A DNA stretch of 64,000 bases from Gemmatimonadota bacterium (lineage in GTDB: Bacteria > Latescibacterota > UBA2968 > GCA-2709665): the NCBI GenBank assembly GCA_028873695.1, contig JAPPNU010000012.1, forward strand, positions 62,001 through 126,000. Reading direction: 5' to 3'. The notes beneath the pieces are model-generated. The model was not told where the DNA came from, searched no databases, and was given only the letters and a program-made list of their open reading frames with translations. Numbering within the stretch: position 1 is the first letter of the stretch; every line of letters starts with the position of its first letter. This document shows, piece by piece, positions 23,716 to 32,491 of the stretch. Position numbers and translations under genes: made by a program.

Positions 23716-26574
23716 ATGTCAGTACTCGACTCCTTCATCGCCATTGATCTCGAAACTTCCGGGCTCATACCCCCGGGCGCCGAAATCCTGGAAATCGGCG
23801 CGGTACGGGTTGAAGACGGCCGGATCGTCGACCGTTTCCAGACTTATGTCAATCCCGTGGGCGACATCCCGGACGAGACCGTCCGCCTCACCGGGATAAC
23901 GTATGACACAGTCCGGGATGCGCCGCGGATCGGCCCCGCCTTCGGTCGTTTCCGGAGTTTCGTGGCCGACAGGCCCCTGATCGCCTACCATGGCCGCTTC
24001 GAATCCCGCTTTCTCGACGCCGTTGGCGATGCCCCCATTGAGAATTCGGTGCACAGTGCCCGCGAACTCGCCAGCGCCGCCCTTCCCACCCTCCATGATC
24101 ATCGCGTTGAGGCTCTTGCCGGACACTTCTCCGTACATTGCGACACCCCCCATAAAGCTCTGACCGACGCGGAAACTCTCGCCGGAATCTACCTCAATCT
24201 CGTAGAACTGCTCCGATCCGTGAGCCTGCAATCGAAACAGCAGATGCTTCGATTGCTGCAGGGCTCCGGATCGGGTCTGCTTCCCGTCCTGGTCGAATTG
24301 GCGAGCGAAGGCGCGAGGAAGGAATTTTTGAGTTCGAAGCCGGGAGGCCGGCTACCGGACGGGACGATGTTCAATGCCGGAGGCGAGACGCTTCAGACCC
24401 GGGGCGAACCCTCCGATCGGCCGCTGGACGTAAAGGCAGTCAGCCGCATGCTGGAACCCGGCGGCTGCTTCGAGGACGGCATCTCCGGGTATGAATATCG
24501 GCCCCAGCAGGTCGAAATGGCGCGGGCCGTGACCGAAGCCATCAACAACGGGCGGCACCTGGCCGTCGAGGCCGGTACCGGCGTTGGAAAATCGATCGCA
24601 TACCTTGCCCCGTCCATACTCTATGCGGTAAAGAACAACGCCCGATTCATCGTCTCGACCAATACCAGGAACCTCCAGGAACAGCTCTTCTTCAAGGACA
24701 TGCCCGCACTGGCGGCGATTCTGGACGTACCGTTCCGCTACGCCCTGCTCAAGGGCAGAAACAACTACATCTGTCTGAACCGGTGGGCGTCCGTTCTGAA
24801 CAACCCTGAGGCCAGTCTCACACCGAACGAACGCATCGACGCGCTGCCCCTGGTGCTGTGGGCGGAAACAACCGGCACAGGGGACATCACCGAAAATACG
24901 GGATTCAACCCCGTTCGCCAGGCCGGTCTTTGGGCCAAAATCTGCTCCGATCCGGGTTTCTGCCGCAGCCAGCGTTGCCGCAATAACGGCCGGTGTTTTG
25001 CCAACAACATCCGCAGGACCTCCGCAAGAGCGCACCTGGTGGTGATCAATCATTCATTGCTCTTCTCCGATCTTGTCACCGAAAACGCCATCCTTGGCGA
25101 GTACTCGCACCTGGTCCTTGACGAAGCGCATAACCTGGAGAAGATCGCCGCGCACTACCTGGGCAAGGAGCTCAGCATCTGGCGGGTCAGGAACATCACC
25201 GACCCGTTGTGCGGATCGGGTTCGTCCAACGCGGGTACGCTGCCTGCATTGAGACACTGGATCGCAGCCGCGGATCCGGAACCGGCAACGGTCAGAGCCT
25301 TTGACGCCGGCATCAAATCCGCGACGGCTGCGGCTCAGGACCTGTGGCTGCGGGCGAGGACATTTTTTGAGGACCTTTCGCAGCGCCTCGTTCAACAGGT
25401 CGGCAGGCCGGGAAGCGAGTACAGAGAGAAGATCCGCTATCGTCCGGGCGAATCCACCTTCGACGAGGTGACGGAATCGCTGGACCCGTTTTGCCAGGCC
25501 CTGGGCGCGCTCTGCAGCCGCCTTAAGGACCTCTCGGACTGGCTTCGGGATCTGCCCGGGGACATGTTCGTCAACCAGGACGAGATCTGCAACGAACTTG
25601 CCGGATGCATCGAGACCACCCAGACCGTTCTGGACGACCTGAATGATCTCGTCGCCGCAAACGATGAGAACGCCGTCTACTGGCTGGAATTGCCCGGGAG
25701 GGAGAAAAGCGCCGACACCCGCCTCTTTTCTGCACCGCTGGATGTTTCAGAGATGCTGAACGGCGGACTGTACGAGGGCAAGTCCTCGATCGTATTCACG
25801 TCCGCGACGCTGGGTATCCGGGGCAAACTGACCTATTTCCTCCGTCGAATGGGCCTGGAATCCATGCCCGAAACCCGCCTTCAGACCCTTTGCCTGGGCT
25901 CCCCTTTCGACTTCGGGAAACAGGCTCTCGTGTGTACGCCGCGCTTTATGCCGTCCCCCAAATCCGCGGAATATCAGAAAGCCGTCGCCGCACTGCTGCA
26001 TCAACTGATGTTGAAGACCAGACGCGGCACTCTGGCGCTTTTCACGTCCTACGGCATGCTGAACCGAACATACGATGCCATCAAGCCGGATCTGCGCTCC
26101 AACGGCGTACTCGTACTCGGACAGGGAATTGACGGGTCCCGAACGAATATCACCGACCGGTTCAAGCTCGAAGAAACCGCCATGCTTCTGGGAACCGACA
26201 GCTTCTGGGAAGGCATCGACGTTCCCGGCAACGCGCTCCAGATTCTGGGAATAGTACGTCTCCCATTCGCCGTGCCGTCCGAACCTCTCGTAGCGGCGCA
26301 TATCGAGGAACTGGAAAAACAGGGCAAAGATCCCTTCCTGAATTATTCCGTACCGGAAGCCATCCTGAAGTTCCGGCAGGGCTTCGGGAGACTCATCCGC
26401 AACAAGACCGACCGGGGCGCGGTCGTCGTGCTGGACAGCAGGGTGCTGAGCACCCGGTACGGCCGGGCGTTTCTGGAGGCGCTGCCGGTGGGACATCACG
26501 CTTTCAACACCCAGGAAGAAATGATCGGCGCTATCGCCGACTGGTTTGAAGATACGAACGGAACGAACCATTGA
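23716..26574 (+). CDS. DinG-like helicase with N-terminal DnaQ exonuclease domain
   Basis: The 952-residue protein joins a DEDD 3'-5' exonuclease (about 1-170: FIAIDLETSG, then YHGRFESRFLD, HKALTDAETLAG) to an XPD/DinG-type superfamily 2 helicase. Helicase motifs are Walker A AVEAGTGVGKS, four cysteines spanning NYICLNRW and CSDPGFCRSQRCRNNGRC (Fe-S cluster), DEAH box LVLDEAHNLEK, and the C-terminal GQGIDGS, GTDSFWEGIDVPG and QGFGRLIRNKTDRG. Fusions like this occur in Firmicutes DinG and act in DNA repair and R-loop or replication conflict resolution. The stop overlaps the start of the RelA/SpoT-like gene. Confidence 0.95.
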   Translation: MSVLDSFIAIDLETSGLIPPGAEILEIGAVRVEDGRIVDRFQTYVNPVGDIPDETVRLTGITYDTVRDAPRIGPAFGRFRSFVADRPLIAYHGRFESRFLDAVGDAPIENSVHSARELASAALPTLHDHRVEALAGHFSVHCDTPHKALTDAETLAGIYLNLVELLRSVSLQSKQQMLRLLQGSGSGLLPVLVELASEGARKEFLSSKPGGRLPDGTMFNAGGETLQTRGEPSDRPLDVKAVSRMLEPGGCFEDGISGYEYRPQQVEMARAVTEAINNGRHLAVEAGTGVGKSIAYLAPSILYAVKNNARFIVSTNTRNLQEQLFFKDMPALAAILDVPFRYALLKGRNNYICLNRWASVLNNPEASLTPNERIDALPLVLWAETTGTGDITENTGFNPVRQAGLWAKICSDPGFCRSQRCRNNGRCFANNIRRTSARAHLVVINHSLLFSDLVTENAILGEYSHLVLDEAHNLEKIAAHYLGKELSIWRVRNITDPLCGSGSSNAGTLPALRHWIAAADPEPATVRAFDAGIKSATAAAQDLWLRARTFFEDLSQRLVQQVGRPGSEYREKIRYRPGESTFDEVTESLDPFCQALGALCSRLKDLSDWLRDLPGDMFVNQDEICNELAGCIETTQTVLDDLNDLVAANDENAVYWLELPGREKSADTRLFSAPLDVSEMLNGGLYEGKSSIVFTSATLGIRGKLTYFLRRMGLESMPETRLQTLCLGSPFDFGKQALVCTPRFMPSPKSAEYQKAVAALLHQLMLKTRRGTLALFTSYGMLNRTYDAIKPDLRSNGVLVLGQGIDGSRTNITDRFKLEETAMLLGTDSFWEGIDVPGNALQILGIVRLPFAVPSEPLVAAHIEELEKQGKDPFLNYSVPEAILKFRQGFGRLIRNKTDRGAVVVLDSRVLSTRYGRAFLEALPVGHHAFNTQEEMIGAIADWFEDTNGTNH

Positions 26575-28043
26575 ATCCTCAGGGTCTGACATCCATCAAG
26601 GAGCCCCTGGCAAAGCTGCTCGCGCAGGTGCCCCAGATAAACCATCCGCTGATCGGCCATGCGTATCACCTCGCCAACGCGAGCCATGAGGGACAGCGGC
26701 GCGACGAGGGCCAGCCGTTCATCACCCATCCCATCGCCGTGGCGCTCATCCTGGCTTCCGAACTCGGATTCGCCAGAGACACGGATATGATTTCCGCCGC
26801 CCTGCTCCACGATGCCGCGGAAGACTCCGTACTGACACCCGACGAGGACATTCTTCCGACGTTCGGCGCCCGGGTGACCGAACTGGTGAAGGGCGTAACC
26901 AAAGTGGACGAACCCGGCACGCGCAGCCGGTCCGCCCGCCGGTCCGCCACCCTCCAGCGTCTCTTCACGGCCGCGCACCGGGATCCTCGTGTACTCATTC
27001 TGAAACTGGCCGACCGGGTACACAACATGCGCAGCATCGCGGGCATCAAGGACACCAGGCGCCAACACCGGATTGCACAGGAAACCATTGACGTCTACGC
27101 GCCGCTCTCCCGCCTGCTGGGCATGGACCGTATTCGCAGGGAACTGGAAGACCGCAGCTTCGGCTGCCTGCACCCCAGGGTCCACGAACAGCTTGTCCGC
27201 CACATGCAGGGGGGCCCGCCGCAATCCTATCTGGATTTCCAGACGGAGATGCGCAATATTGTCACGGACAACGGTATCCGCACCCGCGTCCGCCTCCAGA
27301 CCAAGAGCCTGAGGAGTATCTACGGAAAAGCCAAAGTCGCCGGTTCAGGAGCGGCAATCCTCCCGGTGAATAACGTCTACGACCGGTACACCGTCGTGGT
27401 CATCACCTCCAACCGTTACACCTGCTACAGAACACTGGGTATGATCCATCACAGCTTCACCCCCCTGATGGATGGGATAAAAGACTTTATCGCCCTGCCA
27501 AAGCGGAACGGCTATCAGGCGCTGCAGACAACGGTCATCCACAAAGGGCAGCGATTTGAAGTTGCCATCCAGACGCCTTCCATGTACAGAATGGGTGAAC
27601 TGGGCGTTGCGACCCTGCGCGGCGGGCAACTTCAGGAAGAGCGGAGGACCCGTTGGCTCCTGGAACTCGCCGAATGGCACGAACACGGCGGGTCCGGGGT
27701 CCACTTCCTGGACGAAGTCAAACGCATGCTCTTTGTCCACGAAATGGCCGTCTTTACGCCCAACGGCGATCCGATTATCCTGCCCGAGGGCGCCACACTC
27801 ACGGATTTCGCTTTTGCCGTCCATACCGACCTGGGCCTCCACTGCGTCGGCGGGCGCATCAACGGAAGACCCGCGTCGCGCTTCTCGGTTCTGAACTGGG
27901 GCGATACGATTGAGATAGAGACTGCGCCCCACCAGCAGATTAAACGCAACTGGCTGCGCTACGTAAAGACCTACCGCGCCCGGCGCCTGATCCGGCGTCA
28001 CATCACCCGGGCCGAATCGTCGGGCGAACAGATCATCGAATAA
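26571..28043 (+). CDS. RelA/SpoT-family (p)ppGpp enzyme, short form
   Basis: The 490-residue protein has an HD hydrolase domain (about 25-180, ALLHDAAED and LADRVHNMRSI), a synthetase-like domain (about 220-360, TKSLRSIYGKAK, KDFIALPKRNGYQALQTTV, FEVAIQT) and a TGS domain (about 385-450). The C-terminal helical and ACT regulatory domains of long RSH proteins are missing. In the synthetase part the usual Arg before KDYIA is absent and the YQSLHT histidine is Gln, so synthesis may be weak or lost while HD residues are intact. TTG 26571 overlaps the dinG stop (TTGA). Confidence 0.88.
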   Translation: MNPQGLTSIKEPLAKLLAQVPQINHPLIGHAYHLANASHEGQRRDEGQPFITHPIAVALILASELGFARDTDMISAALLHDAAEDSVLTPDEDILPTFGARVTELVKGVTKVDEPGTRSRSARRSATLQRLFTAAHRDPRVLILKLADRVHNMRSIAGIKDTRRQHRIAQETIDVYAPLSRLLGMDRIRRELEDRSFGCLHPRVHEQLVRHMQGGPPQSYLDFQTEMRNIVTDNGIRTRVRLQTKSLRSIYGKAKVAGSGAAILPVNNVYDRYTVVVITSNRYTCYRTLGMIHHSFTPLMDGIKDFIALPKRNGYQALQTTVIHKGQRFEVAIQTPSMYRMGELGVATLRGGQLQEERRTRWLLELAEWHEHGGSGVHFLDEVKRMLFVHEMAVFTPNGDPIILPEGATLTDFAFAVHTDLGLHCVGGRINGRPASRFSVLNWGDTIEIETAPHQQIKRNWLRYVKTYRARRLIRRHITRAESSGEQIIE

Positions 28044-28141
28044 CCGGAAATCCGCACCCGCGCCGCAATCGCCATATGCCGGTCCGTGACTTCCGGGACA
28101 GTTTTTCACGATCGTCCGCATCGATACACGGGAGTCTGACC

Positions 28142-28483
28142 TTGAGAACCCACGTTTTCCTCCTCGCTGTCCTGTTTGCCCTGGCGGCCTGCGGCCGGGA
28201 CGACCGGCGCCTGCAGGCTGAAATCTCCGAGCAGGAAAAGAGGGTCGTCCGCGCGAGAACCGTTTATCTGCTCGAACAGGGGCGTATGGATGCGTTAAAG
28301 GACAGCCTCGAAATCAACATCCGGCACAATATTTCCCTGAGTCTGGATTCAACCACTGCCACGTCGATTGAAAACGAACGCGTGGTACTCCAGGGGACGA
28401 TTGTCGAAGCGGCGAAACGCAACCTCGACAGCCAGGAGGAATTCCTTGCCCTCCTGAAGAAACGCCTGCAAGCCCACAGATAA
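28142..28483 (+). CDS. Small lipoprotein
   Basis: Starting at TTG 28142, with GGGAG upstream, the 113-residue product has a classic lipoprotein signal (HVFLLAVLFALAAC, lipidated Cys near residue 16), then a charged helical region that could form a coiled coil. The frame is open further upstream but that part looks non-coding. Function unknown. It lies between the RelA/SpoT-like gene and the RNB-fold gene, same strand. Confidence 0.75.
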   Translation: MRTHVFLLAVLFALAACGRDDRRLQAEISEQEKRVVRARTVYLLEQGRMDALKDSLEINIRHNISLSLDSTTATSIENERVVLQGTIVEAAKRNLDSQEEFLALLKKRLQAHR

Positions 28484-28544
28484 CCCGGACAGCCCGTCGC
28501 TGCACACTTTGCGCTCCTGAACAGGCCTTCATGTGAGGTGCATC

Positions 28545-30854
28545 GTGAAAATGCCGCCGAAGGAAATCACGGTTTCGAACCGATTCATCTACTATTACGC
28601 CAACTTCGTGGATCGCTTCTATGGCTATGTCCTGCGTCGCGACGGCCGCAATGTTCCCCATGAGCACTACGTGGGGCGCATGGATGAATCCCGGCCGTCG
28701 TCACGTTCCCGGCGAGGAAAGCAAACATCCAATCCCGCGGTCCGGCGCAGGTGGCGCGAACTGCGTCTTCCACAATTGCCCTCGGCAAGGGAACGATCGT
28801 CCGAAACAGTGCCCGGAGAAATCGTACTCTTTCTGTATCGCAAGCGTCTGATGCTGGGAGCCTATTCTCATTGGATCTGGGGAAACCGGATCTGCATTGT
28901 CGCGGAAGACGGGAGGCGCCTCGTCATTCGCAGAAAGTCCGTGGTCTACCTTTCCGGCGTCGGCGCCAGGGACAATCGCGACTTCCTCGGAACCTACGGC
29001 GCGTCGGTGCGCGCGCTGGCGAAGCATATCGATCTCAGGGAAATCTGGCACGCCTTCAAGGACGACCACGCTGTTATCGAAATCCAGGATATCGGCGCGC
29101 TGTACTGGGGCGACGATCCCGATCCCTCACGCTGGCTGGCGCTCTACGTTCACCTGGATTCCGCCTGCCCTTACTTCGTACGGACCCGATTGAACGCCTG
29201 TCGTCCGCTCGAAGAAAACGAAGTCAGGAACCGAAGAGACCAACTCGCAGGAAGGGAGAAGTCAAGCCACGAACGGGAGGAGTTTCTCTTCTGGCTCGGG
29301 CGCGACGAGGAAGTCTACGATCCGGAGACACTTACGGCAAGGCAGCGCGAGTGGCTTGAGCAGATCAAACGCTATGCGCTTTGGGGAACCGAGGCGGACC
29401 CCGGAGGGCGCACCCGCCAGATGCTCCGTCAAACGGCTGCCGGGAACCGAAACCTCCAGCAGTACGCATTCGAACGGATGGTTGGGAAGCGCATATGGGA
29501 CCCCGACGAGAACCTGGATCTCCTTCGCTCTGGTCTCGCACTTGACTTTTCTGCCGACGCCTTGAAAGAGGCCGATGAATTCAACCTGTCGCGAATACTG
29601 AAGGGCCGTAGAAGACTCCGGCGCGCTGTCTTCGCCTTGCGAACGGGTTCCGACGACCGGCCTGAACTCGCACTCTCACTCAGACGACGGTGGCGGGGAG
29701 GATACGAACTCGGTATCCATGTCCCTGATATTGCGGCCTGCGTACCCGCCGGGACCGCGCTGGACACAGATGCGTCCGACAGGCTGGCTACGCTCCGGCT
29801 GCCCGACCTGTCATTGACCATGCTGCCGCCGAGATTCGCGGACGACGTCGGCAGGTTCAGCGTGGACCGGCGTCGACCCGCGCTCAGCATGCTGTGGAAG
29901 CTCGATCGAAATCTGAACATCGGAGAGCTGCGCATTGTCCGCTCGGCAATCAGGCTGCGAACCCGTCTCTCCGCCGATGAGGTCGAAAGGATAGACGAGG
30001 GACGAAAACATTCCTTAGCCGGAACCCTTCGACTCCTGAGCAACCTCGCCGATACGCTCCGCGAAGAACGCAGGCGTAACGGGGCGCTTGAGGATTTCGG
30101 CCATGTGCATGTCAAGGCCGGAAGCAAGGGGATCGTCGTTCATCACCCGGATCCAACGGACCTCGCGGCAAGAATCTACGACGAAATGGCGCTGCTTGCC
30201 GCCGTCGAAACCGGAAAGTGGTGCGTGCGTCACAAGATTCCTGCCGTTTTCATTGTCCAGGACGCCGTCGAGAACCGGCACGAACTCGAGGAAATCCGGC
30301 ATCCGGTCGTGCGCCGTCACGAAATCCGCCGTCGGACCCCATACCCGGCATACAGCGCCGAACCGGCCGCACATTGCGGGCTCGGGGTCCGCGCACGATG
30401 CGCGGCCGTCGCGCCCGCGGACCGTTACGTGGACCTGATGACCCAGAGACAGATCGTACATCACCTGACGACCGGCGCTACCCTTTACTCCGCTGCTGAA
30501 CTCGATCCGGTCCGGTATCGCGCAAACGAGGAAAACGCGCACCACGCGAAGCTCCGCTTCCGGCGCGAGCGTTTCATGATGCTGAACCTGCTCGCGACGT
30601 CTGCGGAACGGACGTTTCCCGCGGTCGTGCTCCATCAGGGTCGCAACGGCGCCCTTGTCGAACTCGAGGCGATTCCCGTCAAAACCCGGGTCCATGCCCC
30701 CCGGCCCGTAAACTCGGGCGACACGCTTCGACTTCGCCTGACCGGCATCGACCGCTGGCGCGGCAACCCCCGTTTTCACGTATTGCAGGCGTCCCCGGAA
30801 ACGCGAACGGGGGCGGACAGACGTACCATCGAAGGAGACACCGATGAACGATGA
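28545..30854 (+). CDS. RNase II/R (RNB-fold) protein with missing catalytic residues
   Basis: About 769 residues. The N-terminal 300 contain a small beta-barrel-like segment and a helical part. The RNB-type domain spans about 355-640, and a C-terminal S1-like barrel (PAVVLHQGRNGALVELEAI) follows. Homology is clear from YELGIHVPDIAACVPAGTALD and HCGLGVRARCAAVAPADRYVDL, equivalent to the IADxxxxVxxGSxLD and the TSPIR(R/K)Y-D regions. The four catalytic aspartates (D201, D207, D209, D210 of E. coli RNase II) are replaced in ALRTGSDDRPELALS, and the R500 equivalent is Asp. It is therefore probably a non-nucleolytic RNA-binding protein. GTG 28545 has GAGGTG upstream; GTG 28533 is an alternative. 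Confidence 0.8.
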   Translation: MKMPPKEITVSNRFIYYYANFVDRFYGYVLRRDGRNVPHEHYVGRMDESRPSSRSRRGKQTSNPAVRRRWRELRLPQLPSARERSSETVPGEIVLFLYRKRLMLGAYSHWIWGNRICIVAEDGRRLVIRRKSVVYLSGVGARDNRDFLGTYGASVRALAKHIDLREIWHAFKDDHAVIEIQDIGALYWGDDPDPSRWLALYVHLDSACPYFVRTRLNACRPLEENEVRNRRDQLAGREKSSHEREEFLFWLGRDEEVYDPETLTARQREWLEQIKRYALWGTEADPGGRTRQMLRQTAAGNRNLQQYAFERMVGKRIWDPDENLDLLRSGLALDFSADALKEADEFNLSRILKGRRRLRRAVFALRTGSDDRPELALSLRRRWRGGYELGIHVPDIAACVPAGTALDTDASDRLATLRLPDLSLTMLPPRFADDVGRFSVDRRRPALSMLWKLDRNLNIGELRIVRSAIRLRTRLSADEVERIDEGRKHSLAGTLRLLSNLADTLREERRRNGALEDFGHVHVKAGSKGIVVHHPDPTDLAARIYDEMALLAAVETGKWCVRHKIPAVFIVQDAVENRHELEEIRHPVVRRHEIRRRTPYPAYSAEPAAHCGLGVRARCAAVAPADRYVDLMTQRQIVHHLTTGATLYSAAELDPVRYRANEENAHHAKLRFRRERFMMLNLLATSAERTFPAVVLHQGRNGALVELEAIPVKTRVHAPRPVNSGDTLRLRLTGIDRWRGNPRFHVLQASPETRTGADRRTIEGDTDER

Positions 30855-32409
30855 CTCAACCCTGATCGCACACTGGAAGCTGGACAGCGACTGCCGGGAC
30901 CACGCGGGCGCCAACCACGGCGATAATCACGGCGTGGCGTTTTTACCCGACGGCGCCCGGTTCGACGGTCGCGGCGCCCATATCCTGGTGCCGTCCGCCC
31001 GGACGCTCGACCTCGGCGCGGATGACTTCTCCATCTCCGTCCACGTACATACCGACGAAATCCTGGACGACGTTCCGGGGGACATCCTCTCCAAATACGA
31101 CCCCGACACGCGCACGGGCTTCAATTTCGGACTGGCGAACAACGCCGGCGTGACGGCGGCCCAGGCCAATTACCGCCACCTTCATTTCGGCATGGACAAC
31201 GGCCGCGCGGGCGAGTGGATCGACTGCGGCCGCCCGGGAAACAACCTGCGCGTCTACTCTCTTTGCGTGTTCGAGGGCGATCTGTACGCGGGCACCTTCG
31301 AGACGGGCGCCGACGAGTCCGGAGGCGTCTACCGGTACGACGGCGACGCGGGATGGATCGACTGCGGGCATCCGGACAGGTGCAATACCATGGCATCGCT
31401 CTGCGTGTTCAACGGCACGCTGTACGCGGGCTCGTCCAGGTACAAGGCAGGCGGTTCCGCCCTCCCGGAGTCCGAGAACCAGAACCCGGGAGGCAACATG
31501 TTCAGGTACGAGGGCGGCTCCGAATGGACGCCCGTCGGCCACATGGACGGCGCCGACTCCTGCGCCGGAATGGCCGTGTACAGGGGTAACCTCTACGCGA
31601 TCCCCCTCTACAGCCAGGGCGTTTTCCGCTACGACGGCGATGACGTCTGGAGCCACTGCGGCACCCCGGGCCGGCGCATGATGTCCCTGGGCGTCTTCAA
31701 CGGACATCTATACGGCGCGGGAAATGAAGGGGATAAGGCCGGCGGCGTCTTCCGCTACGACGGCGGGACCGGTTGGGCGCACGCCGGCGGTCAGGAGGGC
31801 GTGACCCAGGTCTATTCCTTTGCCGCCCACAACGGCAGACTCCACGTGGGCACGTGGCCGGAGGGCAAGGTCTTCCGGGACGACGGCAATGATCCATGGA
31901 CGTGCGCCGGACGCCTGGGAGAGGAAATGGAAGTCATGGCAATGGCCGTCTACAACGGCAAACTCTACGCCGGTACATTACCACTCGGTCAGGTCTACCG
32001 GCACGACGGGGGTGACACCTGGACCCTGACCGGCCAGCTCGATACGACGCCGGACGTAAAGTACCGCCGGGTCTGGTCCATGGCGGTTTATCGGGGAAAA
32101 CTGTTCGGGGGCACGCTGCCCTCCGGTCGCGTCTACGCGATGGAGGCCGGCGCGAACGTGAGTCACGATCACGAACTCGCGCCGGGTTGGCGGCATCTCG
32201 CGGCGGTCCGGCGGAACAACCGCCTCCAGCTCTACGTCGACGGCGAGCAGGTTTCCGCCTCTCCGACCTTCGATGCATCGGAATTCGATCTTACGAACGA
32301 TAGGCCCCTCAAGATCGGCGCCGGGAGCGTGGACACCTTCAACGGGCGACTCAAGGATCTTCGTCTCTATCGCCGCGCACTCACCGTGGAGGAGATCGCG
32401 AACTTGTAG
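30844..32409 (+). CDS. LamG-like protein with an inserted seven-repeat beta-propeller
   Basis: The 521-residue protein starts with the first half of a LamG/concanavalin-type jelly roll (AHWKLDSDCRDHAG, ARFDGRGAHILVPS). Seven repeats of about 42 residues follow (about 120-430: WxxxG...VxSLxVFNGxLYAGT....GxVYRYDGG). The jelly roll then closes (WRHLAAVRRNNRLQLYVDGE, FNGRLKDLRLYRRALTVEEI). No signal peptide is evident, so location is uncertain. GAAGGAGA precedes the ATG, which overlaps the RNB gene by 11 bp. Such domains usually bind carbohydrate or protein; function unknown. The two ceramidase-like genes follow. Confidence 0.82.
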   Translation: MNDDSTLIAHWKLDSDCRDHAGANHGDNHGVAFLPDGARFDGRGAHILVPSARTLDLGADDFSISVHVHTDEILDDVPGDILSKYDPDTRTGFNFGLANNAGVTAAQANYRHLHFGMDNGRAGEWIDCGRPGNNLRVYSLCVFEGDLYAGTFETGADESGGVYRYDGDAGWIDCGHPDRCNTMASLCVFNGTLYAGSSRYKAGGSALPESENQNPGGNMFRYEGGSEWTPVGHMDGADSCAGMAVYRGNLYAIPLYSQGVFRYDGDDVWSHCGTPGRRMMSLGVFNGHLYGAGNEGDKAGGVFRYDGGTGWAHAGGQEGVTQVYSFAAHNGRLHVGTWPEGKVFRDDGNDPWTCAGRLGEEMEVMAMAVYNGKLYAGTLPLGQVYRHDGGDTWTLTGQLDTTPDVKYRRVWSMAVYRGKLFGGTLPSGRVYAMEAGANVSHDHELAPGWRHLAAVRRNNRLQLYVDGEQVSASPTFDASEFDLTNDRPLKIGAGSVDTFNGRLKDLRLYRRALTVEEIANL

Positions 32410-32491
32410 AGACCGCGGTCCGAACCGCAGGCCGGGACCCGCCCGGGCACAGACATCGGAGCCGGTCGCCGGCTTATTCCGGAGAACAACC

